From an uncultured Clostridia bacterium (lineage in GTDB: Bacteria > Bacillota > Clostridia > Christensenellales > Aristaeellaceae), in assembly GCA_934615235.1 (NCBI GenBank), contig CAKTTL010000037.1:1-22797 (forward strand): 22,797 nucleotides of DNA. Direction: 5' to 3'. Below, piece by piece: positions 1-7,676 of the stretch. The first letter of the stretch is position 1. The number at the start of each line of letters is the position of its first letter. The notes beneath the pieces are model-generated. The model was not told where the DNA came from and did not search any database. It was given only the letters and a program-made list of their open reading frames with translations. Position numbers and translations under genes: made by a program.

Positions 1-47
1 GGGAAATCGAAGGTTTAGCGGCGCTAAATCGAGATTTTCCGACGCCG
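1..47. other. Non-coding edge with imperfect hairpin
   Basis: I see no gene here. The bases around 13-29 form a near-palindrome (TTTAGCG, one base, CGCTAAA), and the flanks GAAATC and GATTTTC can extend it imperfectly. It lies downstream of the leftward AraC gene and next to a palindromic repeat copy. It could be part of a termination region, or part of a larger repeat cut by the window edge. Confidence 0.35.
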
Positions 48-104
48 AAATGGCGGAAAAGACACCGTGATGGAGTCTCAGGGAATTTTTCAGATACACC
101 CTAG
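48..104 (-). repeat. Palindromic interspersed repeat, copy 1 (one arm lost)
   Basis: This stretch matches copies at 11990-12069 and 20257-20321. Shared blocks are AAATGGCGGAAAA (also in copy 2), CCGTGATGGAGTCTCAGGGA, and the terminal arm TTTTTCAGATACACCCTAG. The opposite arm found in the other copies (AGGRTGTATCTGAAAAA) is missing; unrelated sequence lies left of base 48. The outer end runs into the AraC coding region, so the repeat encodes the last four residues and the stop codon of that gene. It resembles a small non-autonomous element (MITE-like) or a dispersed RNA-hairpin element. No transposase is visible. Confidence 0.8.
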
Positions 105-965
105 TCCTTCCGCTTTTGGTTTGCTCCTGCCCTTCCTGTACTGAAGAGGCGTTACGCCAATCTGCTGACGAAACCTGCGCACAAAATTGCTCACGTCCCC
201 ATAGCCGCACTGCATCGCAACCTCCGCCACCGACAGCTCCGTCTGCGAAAGCAGCACCTTCGCATGATTCAGCCGGCTCAGCATCACGTACTGCATCGGG
301 CTGACCCCGACGCGTCTCTTAAAATGCGCCGACAGGCATCCCGCGCTCACGTGATACCGCTCTGCCAGCGCCCGCAGCGAAAACGACTGGGCGAAATCGC
401 GGTCCAGTCCGTCCAGTATCTCCTGCATCGGCAGCAGCGAAAGCTCCTTTCCCAGCGAAAACATATCCGGCCGCAGCGCCAGCGCGTCGGCCAGAATCAG
501 CGTCATCAACGCCTCCACGCGCTCGTCCATATAGGCGCCGCCCCGCTCCGACGCGTCGCGCAGCAGCGCGAAGTAGGTGTCAAACCGCGGCTTTGCCGCG
601 CCCGTATCCAGCACATAGGGAAAATTTTCGCCATGGAACCGAAACACCGACAGCAGCAGCACGTCGTTATGGAACGCTTTGAGCTGCGTGGGCGGAATGA
701 GCAGGTAATACCGGCGGTACACGTCCGCAATCATTCTTGTAGCGTGCTCGTCGAACTGGTTGAGAAACACCATGGAACCTGCGCGCACGGGATAATCGCG
801 TCCGCGAATGGTCAGCATGACCTCCCCTTCGCGCACGTAAAGCAGTTCGTAATTCTGATGCGTATGCACGCCATGCGAAACCGACTGCTCGCCGTATTCG
901 ATGATAAACCCCACGCCGCCGTCCTCCGAGTTGAATTTACATATTTTTGTGTCGTTCTGGCGCAC
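90..965 (-). CDS. AraC-family transcriptional regulator
   Basis: This 291-residue protein has the two-part layout of ligand-responsive AraC regulators. A cupin-type sensor domain at the N-terminus (residues about 30-110, with HTH, E40 and the turn RAGSMVFL) probably binds a small molecule. Two helix-turn-helix motifs lie at the C-terminus (about 196-217 and 244-265, the second followed by the family signature ending GVTPLQY). The start is GTG at 963-965 with only a weak ribosome site; no better start is nearby. It is divergent from the redox operon across a 58-bp gap, the usual arrangement for a local activator, so it probably controls genes 1024-5941. Its last residues LGCI and the TGA stop are supplied by repeat copy 1. 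The effector cannot be read from the sequence. Confidence 0.9.
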   Translation of the reverse strand: MRQNDTKICKFNSEDGGVGFIIEYGEQSVSHGVHTHQNYELLYVREGEVMLTIRGRDYPVRAGSMVFLNQFDEHATRMIADVYRRYYLLIPPTQLKAFHNDVLLLSVFRFHGENFPYVLDTGAAKPRFDTYFALLRDASERGGAYMDERVEALMTLILADALALRPDMFSLGKELSLLPMQEILDGLDRDFAQSFSLRALAERYHVSAGCLSAHFKRRVGVSPMQYVMLSRLNHAKVLLSQTELSVAEVAMQCGYGDVSNFVRRFRQQIGVTPLQYRKGRSKPKAEGLGCI

Positions 966-1023
966 TTTTCAGCCCGTTTGTACTTTATCATATATATATC
1001 AAAAAGGCAAGGAGGATATTGCC
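966..1023. promoter_or_regulatory. Divergent control region of AraC gene and redox operon
   Basis: The 58-bp gap contains the AT-rich run TATCATATATATATC (about 987-1001), which could supply -10 elements on both strands, and a strong AAGGAGG ribosome site (1009-1015) eight bases before the ATG at 1024. No clear -35 element is visible for the rightward operon, which fits a promoter that needs an activator. That activator role for the AraC protein is inferred from position. Confidence 0.5.
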
Positions 1024-2319
1024 ATGGCCTATGAGACGTTCCATTATTCCACGCTGGAAGACGTAAAGCGCACCGCGTCGGAAATGAACGCTTTTCTTCC
1101 GCTTTCCGAGGATGTTTCCCCTCTGTATAAACCGCTTGCCCTCGGCGCGAAAACCGCGCCCAACCGCATCGCCTTCCAGCCGATGGAAGGCACGGACGGC
1201 ACGGAAACCGGCGCGCCCGGCGCGCTGACCATCCGCCGCTACGAGCGCTTTGCGAAGGCCGGTCCGGGACTGATCTGGTTCGAAGCGGTGGCGACGGTGC
1301 CTCAGGGGCGCGCAAGCGCGCATCAGCTGTATCTGCGCGAGGACAATCTCGACGAGTTCAAGCGCCTCACCGACGACATCCGCGAAACCTGCCTGCGCGA
1401 AAACGGATACGTTCCCGTCCTCGTCATGCAGGCGACGAACAGCGGCCGCTATTCCAAGCCCACCGGCGCGCCCGATCCGATGATCGCCTACAACTGCCCG
1501 CCGCTGGAGGATACCCCGCTGCCCGCCTCCCGCATCCTCTCGGACGAACAGCTGCGCCGCTTCGAGGAAGCCTTCGGCGCGACGGCGCGGCTGAGCCAGC
1601 GGGCCGGGTTCGACGGCATGGACGTTAAATGCTGCCATCGCTATCTCGCCTGCGAGCTGCTCAGCGCCTATACCCGTCCCGGCGAATACGGCGGCAGCTA
1701 CGAAAACCGCACGCGCTTTCTCAAAAACGCGTATCGCGCCGCGAAGGCCGCGATCACCGGCGATTTCTTCCTCACCAGCCGCCTGAACGCATACGACGGC
1801 TTCCCCTATCCGTACGGCTTCGGCGTGCGCGAAGGCAGTCTGGAACCGGATATGACCGAGGCTATCCGCCTCATCGGCGAACTGCGCGCGGAGTTTTCCA
1901 TTCCGCTCATCAACGTCACCATGGGCAACCCCTACAAAAACCCGCATGTCAACCGCCCGTACGATCACGGCAATTACGTGCCGGACGAGCATCCCTTCGT
2001 GGGCGAAAGCCGCATGATGCGCGGCGTGAGCGAAATTCAGCGCGCCCTGCTCGATCTGCCCGTCATCGGCAGCGCGTATTCGTACCTGCGCCAGTTCTCG
2101 GTGAATCTGGCCGCCGGGATGGTCGGTGAAGGCCACTGCGCGATGGCCGGCTTTGGCCGCATGGCGTTCGCCGATCCGAACTTCGTACAGGAAGCGCGCC
2201 GCACCGGCTGCGTGGATAAAAAGAACGTCTGCATCACCTGCGGCGGCTGCGCGCAGCTTCTGCGCGCCGGAACGCCCGCGGGCTGCGTCGTGCGGGACAG
2301 GGAGGTATACAAGCTGTGA
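1024..2319 (+). CDS. Old Yellow Enzyme-like NADH:flavin oxidoreductase with Fe-S motif
   Basis: A 431-residue TIM-barrel flavoprotein of the OYE / 2,4-dienoyl-CoA reductase class, expected to reduce activated C=C bonds using FMN. Supporting signs are the N-terminal KTAPNRIAFQPMEG segment, the GFDGMD...LSAYTRPGEYGGSYENRTRF core (about 195-232), and a C-terminal cluster C403-x2-C406-x2-C409-x11-C421 matching the [4Fe-4S] ligand pattern of this class. The chain ends just after the cysteines, so it lacks the second FAD/NAD domain of full-length dienoyl-CoA reductases. Its electrons may come through a partner, perhaps the FAD protein two genes down. Where most relatives have HGAHGY, this one has KCCHRY (202-207), so the first His is Lys. 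ATG 1024 is chosen for its AAGGAGG site. Its stop overlaps the next start. Substrate unknown. Confidence 0.88.
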   Translation: MAYETFHYSTLEDVKRTASEMNAFLPLSEDVSPLYKPLALGAKTAPNRIAFQPMEGTDGTETGAPGALTIRRYERFAKAGPGLIWFEAVATVPQGRASAHQLYLREDNLDEFKRLTDDIRETCLRENGYVPVLVMQATNSGRYSKPTGAPDPMIAYNCPPLEDTPLPASRILSDEQLRRFEEAFGATARLSQRAGFDGMDVKCCHRYLACELLSAYTRPGEYGGSYENRTRFLKNAYRAAKAAITGDFFLTSRLNAYDGFPYPYGFGVREGSLEPDMTEAIRLIGELRAEFSIPLINVTMGNPYKNPHVNRPYDHGNYVPDEHPFVGESRMMRGVSEIQRALLDLPVIGSAYSYLRQFSVNLAAGMVGEGHCAMAGFGRMAFADPNFVQEARRTGCVDKKNVCITCGGCAQLLRAGTPAGCVVRDREVYKL

Positions 2320-3059
2320 AAACCGCGCTCGTCACCGGCTCCAGCCGCGGCATCGGCCGCGGTATCGCCGATCTGCTTTGTGAAAACGGCTACACCGTCG
2401 TCTATTGCGGCACAAAGCCGCAGCGCCCGGCCGATCTTGCACCGGAAGCCGATTATTTCCCCTGCGATATTTCCGACGGCGCACAGCGCCATGCGGTCAT
2501 CGCGCATGTGCTGGAAACATACGGCCGTCTCGACGTGCTCGTCAACAACGCGGGCGTGGCTCCGCTCGTGCGGCGCGATCTGCTGGAAATGGAAGAAGAA
2601 AGCTTCGACCGCGTCCTCGGCGTCAACCTCAAAGGCACGATGTTCATGTGCCAGCTCGCCGCCAACGCGATGATCGAAGGCAGGAAAACGCTGCCCGATT
2701 ACAGTCCGCGCATCGTCAACATCGGCAGCATGTCGGCCTACACCTCCAGCACATCCCGCGGCGAATACTGCATCAGCAAGGCCGGCGTGGGCATGGTCAC
2801 CAAGCTGTTCGCCGACCGGCTGGCCTCGGAGGGCGTTCCGGTTTTCGAGGTGCGCCCCGGCATCATCGACACGGACATGACGAGCGTCGTCCATGAAAAA
2901 TACGAACGGATGATCGAGGGCGGGCTGCTGCCCGTCCAGCGGTTTGGCAAGCCCGCGGACGTGGCGCGCATGGTGCTGGCCTGCTGCTCCGGGCTGCTGG
3001 ACTATTCAGCCGGGCAGGTGCTCGACGCAGACGGCGGCTTCGCGCTGCGGAGGCTGTAA
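2316..3059 (+). CDS. Short-chain dehydrogenase/reductase (SDR)
   Basis: A 247-residue classical SDR, a cytoplasmic NAD(P)-dependent alcohol/ketone oxidoreductase. It shows the cofactor motif TGSSRGIG (7-14), NNAG (77-80), N104, catalytic S138, Y151 and K155 (YCISK), and the PG motif at 181-182. Its length is typical for the family. Translation starts at GTG 2316, overlapping the previous stop as GTGA, with a GGAGGT site at 2301-2306, so it is translationally coupled to the OYE-like gene. It resembles FabG-like annotations, but its place in a catabolic-looking operon suggests oxidation or reduction of a ring or sugar hydroxyl rather than fatty acid synthesis. The substrate is not identifiable. 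Confidence 0.92.
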   Translation: MKTALVTGSSRGIGRGIADLLCENGYTVVYCGTKPQRPADLAPEADYFPCDISDGAQRHAVIAHVLETYGRLDVLVNNAGVAPLVRRDLLEMEEESFDRVLGVNLKGTMFMCQLAANAMIEGRKTLPDYSPRIVNIGSMSAYTSSTSRGEYCISKAGVGMVTKLFADRLASEGVPVFEVRPGIIDTDMTSVVHEKYERMIEGGLLPVQRFGKPADVARMVLACCSGLLDYSAGQVLDADGGFALRRL

Positions 3060-3060
3060 A

Positions 3061-4782
3061 ATGAAACAGATTGCAACCCGCACGGCGGTAATCGGTTCCG
3101 GCTGCGCCGGGCTCAACGCCGCCGACTGGCTCGCCGCTCTTGGCGAGGACTGCCTGCTCATCACCGACGGCTTCAACCGCGGCACCTCGCGCAACACCGG
3201 CAGCGACAAGCAGACCTACTATCGCCTCTCTCTGGCCGGAGACGACGGCGACAGCGTCGGCGCGATGGCGCAGACGCTCAAGCGGGACGATGTGGACGGC
3301 GATATCGCGCTGTGCGAGGCAGCTGGCTCGGCGCAGTGCTTTTTCAAACTCGTGCAGTTGGGCGTGCCGTTCCCCTGCAACGAATACGGCGAATACGCCG
3401 GCTACCGCACCGACCACGACGTGCGCACCCGCGCCTCTTCCGCCGGGCCGCTCACGAGCCGCTTCATGACCGAAGCGCTGGAAAAAAGCGCGCTTGCGCG
3501 CGGAATCACCGTGCTCGACCACACGCTCGCCTTCCGGATTCTGACGGACGAAAACGGCGTTTGCGGCCTTCTGTGCCTGGATACGGAAGCCCGCAAATGG
3601 CTCTGCGTGCGCTGCGCGCATGTAATTCTCGCCACCGGCGGTCCCGCCGCGCTCTATCGCGACCGGGTTTACCCCGAAAGCCAGCTGGGCATGAGCGGCA
3701 TGGCCTACCGTGCGGGCGCGGCAGGCGCAAACCTGCATTGCTGGCAATACGGTCTTGCCTCTGTGAAGTTCCGCTGGAACGTTTCGGGCAGCTATCAGCA
3801 GGCGATCCCGCGCTATGTTTCCGTGGACGAAGCCGGCGTGGAACGCGAGTTTCTTCTCGATTCGCTTTCTTGTGAGGACGCGCTGCACAGCGTCTTCCTC
3901 AAAGGCTACGAATGGCCGTTCGATCCGCGCAAGGCCGCCGGTTCCTCCCGCGTCGATCTGCTCGTCAAGGCGGAAACCGACAAGGGTCGCCGCGTGTACA
4001 TGGACTACCGGCGCAACCCTTCCGGTTTCGCGCCGGACGCGCTCAAGCCCGAGGCGCGCGAGTATCTCGAGCGCTGCGGCGCGACGCAGGCTACGCCCAT
4101 CGAGCGTCTGCGCGCGATCAACGCGCCCGCAATCGAGCTCTACCGCGCGCACGGCGTCGATCTGGAAACCGAGATGCTCGAAATCCGCGTCTGCGCGCAG
4201 CATCATAACGGCGGCGTCGCCGTAGACGCAAACTGGCAATCCCGCGTGCCGGGGCTGTACGTCTGCGGCGAAGCGGCCGGCACGTTCGGCGCGTACCGGC
4301 CCGGCGGCACAGCGCTCAACAGCACGCAGGTCGGCTCCATGCGCGCGGCGCGTCATATCGCGCGGCAAAGCCGCCGCGAAATCCCCGCCGCCCTGCCCAA
4401 AACCGCCCCGCCGCTTCTCCCCTCCGGCAATCCGCAAGCGCTGGCGGAGGAGCTGCAGGCGCGCATGTCGCGCTGCGCGGCGTTTGAGCGCAGCGAAGAC
4501 GGCATCCATGCGCTGCTTGCGCGGCTGGACGAAATCGACCGCGCGCGCGAACCCGCAGCGCTTGCGGACGCGCAGCTTTCCGCCCGCCTTCGCCTGGACG
4601 ATATGATGACCACGCAGCGTCAGGTGCTCAGCGCGATGCTCTTCGCGCTGCACAGCGACGAGCCCGGCGTTGTCGAAACCGCAGACGGCGAAAGCCGCCG
4701 CCGCCCCGCGCGCCCGCTCCCGGAACGGGAGCTGTGGTTTGAGCGCGTATGGCGCAAATACCGCGAAGAAACCAGAGTTTGA
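3061..4782 (+). CDS. Fumarate reductase/succinate dehydrogenase-type FAD protein
   Basis: A 573-residue FAD-binding oxidoreductase of the succinate dehydrogenase/fumarate reductase flavoprotein superfamily. Signs are the dinucleotide motif GSGCAG (12-17), the second FAD motif LATGG (190-194), and the late block QHHNGGVAVD...GLYVCGEAAG...YRPGGTALNS (380-421), where H381/H382 and R413 align with the substrate-binding His and Arg of fumarate reductases. The C-terminus resembles the SdhA C-terminal helical domain. There is no signal peptide, haem domain or Fe-S subunit nearby, so it probably works as a soluble enzyme or partner of the operon's other dehydrogenases. ATG 3061 lies one base after the SDR stop, with GGAGG at 3049-3053. 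The natural substrate and electron carrier are unknown. Confidence 0.87.
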   Translation: MKQIATRTAVIGSGCAGLNAADWLAALGEDCLLITDGFNRGTSRNTGSDKQTYYRLSLAGDDGDSVGAMAQTLKRDDVDGDIALCEAAGSAQCFFKLVQLGVPFPCNEYGEYAGYRTDHDVRTRASSAGPLTSRFMTEALEKSALARGITVLDHTLAFRILTDENGVCGLLCLDTEARKWLCVRCAHVILATGGPAALYRDRVYPESQLGMSGMAYRAGAAGANLHCWQYGLASVKFRWNVSGSYQQAIPRYVSVDEAGVEREFLLDSLSCEDALHSVFLKGYEWPFDPRKAAGSSRVDLLVKAETDKGRRVYMDYRRNPSGFAPDALKPEAREYLERCGATQATPIERLRAINAPAIELYRAHGVDLETEMLEIRVCAQHHNGGVAVDANWQSRVPGLYVCGEAAGTFGAYRPGGTALNSTQVGSMRAARHIARQSRREIPAALPKTAPPLLPSGNPQALAEELQARMSRCAAFERSEDGIHALLARLDEIDRAREPAALADAQLSARLRLDDMMTTQRQVLSAMLFALHSDEPGVVETADGESRRRPARPLPERELWFERVWRKYREETRV

Positions 4783-4798
4783 AAAGAGGATTTTGAAA

Positions 4799-5941
4799 AT
4801 GGATAAAAGACCGAGCGTTCTGATCGTCGGCATGGGATACGGCCACATTTACCTGCATGAAATGATGAACCGGGATACCGGCGCGGATCTGGTCGGCGTA
4901 TGCGACACCGATCCGCACGTCGCCGAAAAGCAGCCGCTTCTTGCGGAACACAATATCCCCGTCTATCGCGATCTGCAGTCCTTCTACGCTGAAAAGACGG
5001 CCGATCTGGCCATCATCGCCGCGCCGATTCAGTTCCACACGGAAATGACGCTTTTCTGCCTCGCGCACGGCAGCAACGTCCTGTGCGAAAAGCCGCTCTG
5101 CCTCACCCTTGAGGAAGCGAACCGCATGCTAGAAGCCGAAAAGGCGGCGGGCAGGTTCATCTGCGTCGGCTATCAGCGCGATTACCGGCGCGACGTATGG
5201 GCGCTCAAGCAGGATATTCTCGACGGCCGCTATGGCAGGCCGCTGCGCCTTTCCGTCGTACACTGCTACCGCCGCGGCGCGAATTACTACGCGCGCAACA
5301 ACTGGGCGGGACATATCACGGTCAACTGCCGCGAAGTGTTCGACAGCCCGTTCAACAACGCCTGCGCGCATAATTTCCAGATGCTGACCTTCCTGCTGGG
5401 CGAAAAGATGGACGCCGCCTGCGACGTGACGGGACTGGAAGGCGAACTTTACCGCGGCAACGAAAACGTTGAAAATTACGACGTCGCCGCCCTGCGCTAT
5501 ACGACCACCGCCGGCGCGCCGATTTACTACTACACCGCCCACCCGCTCGAGCGCGACGTCGGGCCGCACGGCGTGCTTGAATTCGAAAAGGGCACGATCA
5601 CCTTCGAAGGCGAAGAGCCGCAGTTCACGGCCGTGATGAACAACGGCGTGCGCATCGATTACACGCACGTCGACGCCGGCCCCGGCACGCAGAAGCTCTA
5701 CGACGCGCTCGACTGCATCAAAAACGGCGGCGCGCCCATTTGCGGCGTGCAGGTCGATTTCGCGCATATCCGCGCGGTGCGCATGGCGCAGGCGCTGCCC
5801 ATCCGCCCCGTGCGCCCCGATCTGATCACGCACTTCGACGAGAACAACGATCATTTCACCGTCGTGCGCGATCTGGGAAAAATCTTCCTCGAAAGCGCGA
5901 AGCAGTGGAAATTGCCGAGCGAAGCCGGATACGAACTGTAA
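4799..5941 (+). CDS. Gfo/Idh/MocA-family oxidoreductase
   Basis: A 380-residue NAD(P)-dependent dehydrogenase of the glucose-fructose oxidoreductase/inositol dehydrogenase family. The Rossmann motif is GMGYGH (11-16), with the acidic D36 after the second strand, and the conserved CEKPL loop (96-100) carries the catalytic Lys98. The C-terminal domain contains NNACAHNFQML, with H191 the likely equivalent of the family's active-site His. Relatives oxidise or reduce sugar and cyclitol hydroxyls, or remove sugars by a redox mechanism. ATG 4799 follows AAGAGGA by eight bases and lies 16 bases after the FAD gene, so it is the last gene of the operon, before the hairpin at 5949. The family suggests a sugar, polyol or glycoside substrate for the whole operon, but this is inference. 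Confidence 0.9.
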   Translation: MDKRPSVLIVGMGYGHIYLHEMMNRDTGADLVGVCDTDPHVAEKQPLLAEHNIPVYRDLQSFYAEKTADLAIIAAPIQFHTEMTLFCLAHGSNVLCEKPLCLTLEEANRMLEAEKAAGRFICVGYQRDYRRDVWALKQDILDGRYGRPLRLSVVHCYRRGANYYARNNWAGHITVNCREVFDSPFNNACAHNFQMLTFLLGEKMDAACDVTGLEGELYRGNENVENYDVAALRYTTTAGAPIYYYTAHPLERDVGPHGVLEFEKGTITFEGEEPQFTAVMNNGVRIDYTHVDAGPGTQKLYDALDCIKNGGAPICGVQVDFAHIRAVRMAQALPIRPVRPDLITHFDENNDHFTVVRDLGKIFLESAKQWKLPSEAGYEL

Positions 5942-5948
5942 GCGTTTT

Positions 5949-5986
5949 GCCCGCACGGCCGCGCGCCGCGCGGGTTTTCTTTTTTT
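5949..5986 (+). terminator. Rho-independent terminator of the redox operon
   Basis: CCGCGC (5959-5964), a 3-base loop and GCGCGG (5968-5973) form a GC stem, which can be lengthened by CCCGC/GCGGG outside. It is followed by a T-rich tail (5975-5986), starting eight bases after the operon's stop codon. Confidence 0.8.
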
Positions 5987-5988
5987 GT

Positions 5989-6003
5989 GGCCGCGCAGCG
6001 GCC
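5989..6003. other. Second small hairpin GGCCGC/GCGGCC
   Basis: A perfect 6-bp stem with loop GCA lies right after the terminator's T tail and two bases before the -35 box of the next promoter. It has no T run of its own. It could be a back-up terminator stem or a regulator site; the sequence alone does not decide. Confidence 0.4.
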
Positions 6004-6004
6004 G

Positions 6005-6033
6005 ATGACAAAACCCGCCGCCCGTAGTATAAT
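6005..6033 (+). promoter_or_regulatory. Sigma-A-type promoter of the M42 peptidase gene
   Basis: ATGACA (6005-6010), a 17-base spacer and a perfect TATAAT (6028-6033) sit 35 bases before the start codon. No operator-like repeat overlaps the -10 box, so constitutive expression is likely. Confidence 0.85.
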
Positions 6034-6068
6034 AAACCCATTCTCACAAAACCCGGAGGATAACGAAA

Positions 6069-7109
6069 ATGATGGAACGGAAATATGCGGATTACGCGGT
6101 CGAACAGGCGTGCGCCCTGCTGGCCATCGACAGCCCGTCGGGCTTTACGGCGCGCGCGGCGCAGTGGGTGAAGGACGCTTTCTCGGCGCTTGGCTGCCCG
6201 GCGGAAATTACGCAAAAAGGCGGCGTGCTCATCGACCTGGGCGGCGAAGACGCCGCGGACGGCCTCTTTCTCGAAGCGCACAGCGACACGCTCGGCGCGA
6301 TGGTTTCGGAAATCAAATCGAGCGGCCGCCTGAAGCTGACGAACCTCGGCGGCCTGCGCGCCGAAAACGCCGAAACCGAAAACGTCCGCGTCTACACGCG
6401 CGCCGGTAAGGTTTATGAGGGCACCGTGCAGCTTGCCAACGCATCCGTTCACGTCAACGGCGCATACGGCGATACAAAGCGCAGCTTCGACACCGTTGAA
6501 GTCGTGCTGGACGAGGATGTGAAATCCGCCGCCGATACCCGCGCGCTCGGCGTTGAAATGGGCGATATCGTCTGTCTGGAGCCGCGCACACGCGTGACGG
6601 CGAGCGGCTATATCAAGAGCCGCTTCCTCGACGATAAGCTGTCCGTCGGCATCCTGCTGGGGCTGGCGAAATACCTGCGCGATGAGAACGTTACGCCCAA
6701 ACGGCATGTTTACGCGCACGTGACCGTCTATGAAGAGGTCGGCCACGGCGGCTCCGCGTCCGTTCCGGCGGGTGTGACGGAAGCGATCAGTGTCGATATG
6801 GGCTGCGTCGGCGACGGCCTTGCATGCACCGAAAAGCAGGTCTCCATCTGCGCGAAGGATTCCGGCGGACCGTACAGCTACGAGGTGGTCGGCAAGCTCA
6901 TCGACGCGGCCAAGCGCGAAGGCGCGAACTACGCCGTGGACGTTTACCCGCATTACGGCTCGGACGTGGAAGCCACGCTGCGCGCGGGTTACGATATCCG
7001 CCACGGCCTCATCGGCGCGGGCGTTTACGCCAGCCACGGCTACGAGCGCAGCCATGTCGACGGCGTGCTGAACACGCTCAAGGTGCTCAAGGGCTATCTG
7101 AACGTCTGA
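6069..7109 (+). CDS. M42-family metallopeptidase (aminopeptidase)
   Basis: A 346-residue cytoplasmic metallo-aminopeptidase of family M42 (glutamyl/deblocking aminopeptidases, once misnamed endoglucanase M), which trims peptides and usually forms a large tetrahedral oligomer. Metal and catalytic residues are recognisable: H71 and D73 (HSDTLGAMV), D189 (DDK), the EE pair at 222-223 (YEEVGHGG), D243 (VDMGC) and H323 (ASHGYERSH). Length is usual for the family. ATG 6069 follows GGAGGA (6055-6060); a second ATG directly follows and could also be used. It stands alone between its own promoter and a weak AT-rich terminator, as expected for a housekeeping peptidase. Confidence 0.92.
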   Translation: MMERKYADYAVEQACALLAIDSPSGFTARAAQWVKDAFSALGCPAEITQKGGVLIDLGGEDAADGLFLEAHSDTLGAMVSEIKSSGRLKLTNLGGLRAENAETENVRVYTRAGKVYEGTVQLANASVHVNGAYGDTKRSFDTVEVVLDEDVKSAADTRALGVEMGDIVCLEPRTRVTASGYIKSRFLDDKLSVGILLGLAKYLRDENVTPKRHVYAHVTVYEEVGHGGSASVPAGVTEAISVDMGCVGDGLACTEKQVSICAKDSGGPYSYEVVGKLIDAAKREGANYAVDVYPHYGSDVEATLRAGYDIRHGLIGAGVYASHGYERSHVDGVLNTLKVLKGYLNV

Positions 7110-7133
7110 AATTGAAAATTTCATCTCTTTTTC
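7107..7133 (+). terminator. Weak AT-rich terminator after the M42 gene
   Basis: TGAAATT, loop GAA and AATTTCA form a 7-bp stem that includes the stop codon, followed by the T-rich TCTCTTTTTCT. The stem is weak, so termination may be partial. Confidence 0.5.
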
Positions 7134-7160
7134 TGTAACGAACCGCGCGTTTCCGGCATC
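7134..7160 (+). promoter_or_regulatory. Probable ECF-sigma-dependent promoter
   Basis: TGTAAC (7134-7139), 17 bases and CATC (7157-7160) lie upstream of the ECF sigma gene. This is the AAC-type -35 and short CATC/CGTC-type -10 layout of many ECF promoters, including self-regulated ones. There is no sigma-A-type TATAAT in the gap. The assignment is by resemblance. Confidence 0.55.
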
Positions 7161-7193
7161 AATGGATGTACTCGAAAAAAAGGAGGCGCTACC

Positions 7194-7676
7194 GTGATTT
7201 CGATGGACGAGGCATACCGCGCGCACGCGCAGACGGTATACCGCTACCTGTTCTCGCTCACGCACGATGCCGCGCTTTCCGAGGAACTGACGCAGGATAC
7301 GTTTTATCAGGCCGTAAAAAGCGCCGACCGGTTCGACGGCAGCTGCCAGTTCACGACGTGGCTTTGCGCAATCGCGAAACGGCTGTTGCTGTCCTACCGG
7401 CGCAGGCGCCGTCCGGACGCGGCGCTGACTGAAAGCGCCGCGCTATGCGGTTCCGCCGAGCAGGACGCGCTGTCCTCCCTCTCCCGCGCGGCGCTTTTGA
7501 AGCGGCTGCACGGGCTGGAGGAGCCGCTGCGCGAGGTGATGTACCTGCGCGCGTTCGGCGCGCTGTCGTTTTGCGAAATCGGCGATATCCTGGGCAGGAC
7601 GGAAAACTGGGCGCGCGTAACGTTTTATCGCGGCAAGGAACGGCTGAAAAAGGAGATGATCCCGGATGAAAACTGA
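7194..7676 (+). CDS. ECF-type RNA polymerase sigma factor
   Basis: A 160-residue group 4 sigma factor with only regions 2 and 4. Region 2 includes ELTQDTFYQAV (31-41), which contacts core polymerase and the -10 element, and the FTTWLCAIAK segment. Region 4 (about 100-155) contains LREVMYLRAFGALSFCEIGDILG, a helix-turn-helix for the -35 element. GTG 7194 is preferred because AAAGGAGG ends seven bases before it; an ATG nine bases later is the alternative. The 3' end overlaps the anti-sigma gene by 11 bases, so the two are translationally coupled. It probably reads the promoter at 7134 and therefore its own operon, and is held at the membrane by the anti-sigma until a stress signal arrives. Confidence 0.93.
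   Translation: MISMDEAYRAHAQTVYRYLFSLTHDAALSEELTQDTFYQAVKSADRFDGSCQFTTWLCAIAKRLLLSYRRRRRPDAALTESAALCGSAEQDALSSLSRAALLKRLHGLEEPLREVMYLRAFGALSFCEIGDILGRTENWARVTFYRGKERLKKEMIPDEN

Noticed and set aside
901..1023. Upstream extension of the OYE-like gene
   Set aside because: The ATG at 901 lies inside the divergent AraC gene; the strong ribosome site and protein family start support ATG 1024.
2863..4848. Open frame of 661 codons on the minus strand
   Set aside because: Shadow of the FAD protein gene with biased composition, no ribosome site and no motif.
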